From Nitrospira sp. (lineage in GTDB: Bacteria > Nitrospirota > Nitrospiria > Nitrospirales > Nitrospiraceae): DNA of 8,018 nt. The translations under genes were made by a program, and so were the position numbers. The notes under the pieces were generated by a model, which had not been told where the DNA came from, ran no database searches, and saw only the letters and a list, made by a program, of their open reading frames with translations. The stretch spans positions 1 to 8,018 of the forward strand of contig JANYAJ010000554.1 of NCBI GenBank assembly GCA_025361385.1. The letters run 5' to 3'. Shown here piece by piece: positions 5,621 through 8,018 of this stretch. How positions within the stretch are numbered: the stretch's first letter is position 1; the number at the start of each line of letters is the position of its first letter.

Positions 5621-7759
5621 TCAACGATATTCGTAGCGATACACACCGTAGTCCGGCGTGACCTCGGACTTCACGTTCGTCAAGACGATGCCCATCACGT
5701 TGGCCTGCGCATGGTCCAGGAGGAACTTGGCCCGCTTGAGGGCGTTCCGGCCGATTCGCCCGACTTGGTAGACCAAAATCGTCCCATCGACGCGCGAGCT
5801 GAACGCGACCGCATCTGTGACCGGAAGAATAGGGGGAGAATCGAAGAGCACGAGATCGTACTCCTCATTCATCTCATTCACGAGTGTCTTGATCTTGTTC
5901 ATGTTGAGGAACTCGTTCGGATTGCCGACCTCGGACCCGCTGGTGAGAATATGCAGATTATCCAATCCCGGCGTGCTCATCACACGATCGACGCCCATCG
6001 GGCCGAGCATCAGATCCGTGGCGGATCGGACATGGTGACGCCAGGACGTACTACCGACCAATGCATCCGCCAGTCCTGGAATCCGCTCAAGGCCCAATCG
6101 CTGATGCACGATCGGCCGTCGAAGGTCGGCGTCGACGAGTAACACTCGTTGTCCTTCCTGGGCCAATGTGATCGCCAAATTGGTCACACAAGTGCTCTTC
6201 CCCTCGCCAAGCCCGGCGCTGGTAAAGAGGATGGACTTGACCTTCCGATCCATACTGGCGAACTGAATATTCGTCCGCAACGACCGCAGACTCTCCGACA
6301 GCACGGATTTCGGGTCAATCAAACAAATAAGCTTTGAGAAATTCTCCACGGACGACGCAGAGGCACGGGCAGGAAGCGCCGCACGGGCTGCCGCTTCCAT
6401 TTCTTTCGCGTCGAACTGCGGGATCACGCCCAGGACCGGCACCTTGAGAAATTCCTCAATGCCTTCGATCGTCCCGATCGAGGTATCGAACGATTCGCGC
6501 GCAAACGCGACCACGATCCCGAGAAAGATCCCCATGAGCGAGCCCACCATGAGGTTCAGCTGCGTATTGGGTGCATTGATCGGTCCGCCGGGCGTGATCG
6601 CTGGCGCCACGATCGTGACCTCCTCGATCTGTTCCGCACTCTTGATCTGCAGCTCTTGATGCTTGGCCTTGAGCGTCGCCAATAGGTCGGCGTTGACTTT
6701 CACCTCGCGCTCGAGCCGGCTCATTTGAATCGCCGCCCGCGGGAACTGCAAATACCGGCCACGATAGCGATCTCGCTGATCCAGAAGCGTCGCCTCGCGA
6801 TCCTGCATGGTCTTGAGCTTGGCTCGAAGTTCAAGGACCATCTCGCCTCTGACGTTGTCGATCTTCTGCTGCTGTTCCCGGACTTGCGGATGATCCGTTG
6901 TGTAGTTGATCAAGAGGGTGTTGCGTTCCTGCATGAGATCGAGGAGGCGTTGATTCAGGATCGTGAGCAGCGCATTCTGCTCCTCTGTGAAGATCCGGCC
7001 GGTTTGATTGCCAATCACTGCATCGGTTCGATTGAGCACCGAGATCTGTCGCTCACCTTCCGCCCGCTTTCGCATGACCTCATTGTGCTGCTCTTCCAGC
7101 TTGGTGAAGGTCTCCAGTGCAGCGCGTGCCTCATCGGTCAAAAAGACCTGGCCCTCGCGTTCCCGAAAAGCCCGAAGCGCGTCTTCCGCATTATTCAACT
7201 GTTTCTCAAGCCCCGCCAGCTGTTCCTCGACAAATCGCCGCGATTCCATCACGAGCCGATTCCGGGTCATGATGTTTTCCAGCCGATAGGCATTCGCCAC
7301 GGAATTGGCCGTCTTCTCTGCCATCTCCGGTCGATCCGAGGTCGCGGTGATGCGGATGATGTTCGTATCGCCTTCCCGCTGCGTCTTAATTTCCTGCCCG
7401 AGGTTATAGACCATGTTCAAGTAAACCGCCGACCGTTTCTCTTCCACCGTCACGCTGGCTGGCACCAGCCCTAATTCCATCGCTACGCGCTCCATGACCG
7501 GGAACCCCCGAATAAACTCGGTCTGGGAGTTGAGGTCGTTGGCATTGGAAAACGACATGGTCTCGATCAGTTGTTGCGCGACGGTGCTCGTTCGGTCGAA
7601 CTTCACACGCGCTGACGCTTCATAGAGCGGGCTCGGCTTGAACATCTCCGAGAATAGAAATGTGAATAACACCACCAGCCCGGCTGCCAGTAAGATGAGA
7701 TACTTCCGCTTCTTGATGATGAGCCAGTAGTCGATGACGTTGAGTTCGTATTGGGCCAT
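5621..7759 (-). CDS. Fused chain-length determinant and BY-type tyrosine autokinase (Wzc/GumC-CpsD type polysaccharide co-polymerase)
   Basis: A 712-residue inner-membrane co-polymerase that controls chain length and export, with its kinase in the same chain as in Gram-negative Wzc. Order: short cytoplasmic tail, first membrane helix (about 20-37), Wzz-type periplasmic region with VKFDRT (52-57), long charged coiled coil (about 160-380), Pro-rich stretch and second helix (386-419, including APAITPGGPINAP and LMVGSLMGIFLGIVVAFA), cytoplasmic linker, then kinase. Kinase motifs: Walker A TSAGLGEGKST (513-523, K521), Walker A' LLVDADLRRP (540-549, D543 and D545), Walker B DLVLFDSPP (635-643, D640). 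The C-terminus has a compact Tyr cluster YGVYRYEYR (Y704, Y707, Y709, Y711), the usual autophosphorylation site. AGAAGGA sits 10 nt before the ATG, so the start is firm. Phosphorylation state of such tails is known to control polymer assembly; no phosphatase gene is in view. The 574-600 stretch before SGSEVGNPNEFL looks longer than in short CpsD-type kinases. Confidence 0.95.
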   Translation of the reverse strand: MAQYELNVIDYWLIIKKRKYLILLAAGLVVLFTFLFSEMFKPSPLYEASARVKFDRTSTVAQQLIETMSFSNANDLNSQTEFIRGFPVMERVAMELGLVPASVTVEEKRSAVYLNMVYNLGQEIKTQREGDTNIIRITATSDRPEMAEKTANSVANAYRLENIMTRNRLVMESRRFVEEQLAGLEKQLNNAEDALRAFREREGQVFLTDEARAALETFTKLEEQHNEVMRKRAEGERQISVLNRTDAVIGNQTGRIFTEEQNALLTILNQRLLDLMQERNTLLINYTTDHPQVREQQQKIDNVRGEMVLELRAKLKTMQDREATLLDQRDRYRGRYLQFPRAAIQMSRLEREVKVNADLLATLKAKHQELQIKSAEQIEEVTIVAPAITPGGPINAPNTQLNLMVGSLMGIFLGIVVAFARESFDTSIGTIEGIEEFLKVPVLGVIPQFDAKEMEAAARAALPARASASSVENFSKLICLIDPKSVLSESLRSLRTNIQFASMDRKVKSILFTSAGLGEGKSTCVTNLAITLAQEGQRVLLVDADLRRPIVHQRLGLERIPGLADALVGSTSWRHHVRSATDLMLGPMGVDRVMSTPGLDNLHILTSGSEVGNPNEFLNMNKIKTLVNEMNEEYDLVLFDSPPILPVTDAVAFSSRVDGTILVYQVGRIGRNALKRAKFLLDHAQANVMGIVLTNVKSEVTPDYGVYRYEYR

Positions 7760-7769
7760 AGGATCAGCG

Positions 7770-7776
7770 TCCTTCT
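7770..7776 (-). promoter_or_regulatory. Ribosome binding site of the BY-kinase gene
   Basis: AGAAGGA on the minus strand ends 10 nt before the ATG at 7759. It is the best Shine-Dalgarno match in the window and fixes the start of the kinase gene. It sits in the 36 bp spacer after the export gene, so the kinase can be initiated independently of the upstream stop. Confidence 0.7.
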
Positions 7777-7795
7777 CTCATCTCGCTTGTGACAA

Positions 7796-8018
7796 TCATC
7801 GCCTCAGCAACGCGGGAACAATAAATGCCGGGTAGAATGGCGCAATCCCGGCTGAAATGATGGGCATAATCATTTTCCCAGCTTCGGAGGCGTCGCCCAG
7901 ATGTTGGCGCGGCACAAAGACGATATCGTTTTCCTCCAACGCAAGATTCCTCGTCATATCGCCATAGGTAAACATGCGCGCGAGATCGGCCATCAACATA
8001 TTCGGCTTTGAGAGGTCG
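7796..8018 (-). CDS. Wza-like polysaccharide export protein, C-terminal end (5' part outside window)
   Basis: The last 73 residues of a polysaccharide biosynthesis/export protein of the outer membrane (Wza/SLBB type), open at the right edge; the true start lies beyond the window, so the internal ATG at 7999 is not the start. The readable tail is DLSKPNMLMADLARMF, then NLALEENDIVFVPRQ, which fits the end of an SLBB/beta-grasp domain (the ENDIVFVPR strand is typical), and finally a hydrophobic tail of about 28 residues (GKMIMPIISAGIAPFYPAF to RR). In E. coli Wza the C-terminal helix spans the outer membrane; by analogy this tail may do so, but that is an inference. The protein would form the exit channel that docks on the periplasmic part of the kinase encoded next, 36 bp downstream. 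A signal peptide and lipobox cannot be checked because the N-terminus is missing. Confidence 0.85.
   Translation of the reverse strand, partial: DLSKPNMLMADLARMFTYGDMTRNLALEENDIVFVPRQHLGDASEAGKMIMPIISAGIAPFYPAFIVPALLRR

Noticed and set aside
6725..7474. 249-codon plus-strand open frame antisense to the coiled coil of the kinase gene
   Set aside because: The opposite strand encodes a clear Wzz/BY-kinase protein; the antisense frame is an expected by-product of the codon use of the coiled-coil region and shows no domain.
7760..7795. Possible terminator or promoter between the export and kinase genes
   Set aside because: The 36 bp hold no stable hairpin with a T run and no convincing -35/-10 pair; only a ribosome binding site is visible.
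7796..7999. A separate small 67-residue protein starting at 7999
   Set aside because: The frame stays open to the window edge and the residues before the Met (DLSKPN) continue the SLBB-like pattern, so it is the tail of a larger export protein.
1..8018. CRISPR arrays, tRNA/rRNA genes, insertion sequences or phage/defence genes
   Set aside because: No direct-repeat arrays, RNA-gene signatures, terminal inverted repeats or transposase-like frames were seen; the window is filled by polysaccharide genes.

Overview
The window is an 8 kb stretch of an extracellular or capsular polysaccharide assembly and export locus of the Wzx/Wzy-dependent type. Every gene I can support is on the minus strand, so the operon reads from the right edge to the left. 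Coding density is almost complete: the largest gap between genes is 36 bp. I see no RNA gene, CRISPR array, insertion sequence, internal promoter or terminator. By eye the base composition is moderately GC-rich and the proteins look Gram-negative (outer-membrane export protein, inner-membrane co-polymerase with a fused kinase). The organism could be a Nitrospira-like (Nitrospirota) bacterium or a deltaproteobacterial relative. That is an inference from overall protein style and is not proven by any marker here.

Layout in transcription order (right to left): (1) 8018-7796, C-terminal end of a Wza-like outer-membrane polysaccharide export protein, cut by the window edge; (2) 7759-5621, a 712-residue fused chain-length determinant and BY-type tyrosine autokinase (Wzc/GumC-CpsD type); (3) 5596-4214, a polytopic O-antigen ligase/polymerase-family protein, the likely Wzy polymerase; (4) 4217-3030 and (5) 3052-1865, two tandem GT-B fold family-4-type glycosyltransferases that look paralogous; (6) 1865-372, a Wzx/WzxC-type flippase; (7) 368-1, the N-terminal part of a GT-A family-2 glycosyltransferase, cut by the left edge.

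Inferred joint function: the cytoplasmic glycosyltransferases add sugars to a lipid-linked repeat unit. The flippase moves the unit across the inner membrane and the Wzy-like protein polymerises it. The fused co-polymerase/kinase sets chain length and couples to the Wza-like outer-membrane exit channel. The genes from the polymerase leftward are joined by 4 bp, 23 bp and 1 bp overlaps and then a 3 bp gap, which suggests translational coupling. The export and kinase genes have short spacers, and the kinase and polymerase genes have clear ribosome binding sites. The priming sugar-phosphate transferase, nucleotide-sugar enzymes and a cognate tyrosine phosphatase are not in the window. I found no strong sign of an undescribed system. 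The most interesting points are the polymerase signature with Asp/Ala where ligases carry His/Asn, the paralogous glycosyltransferase pair, and details of the kinase.
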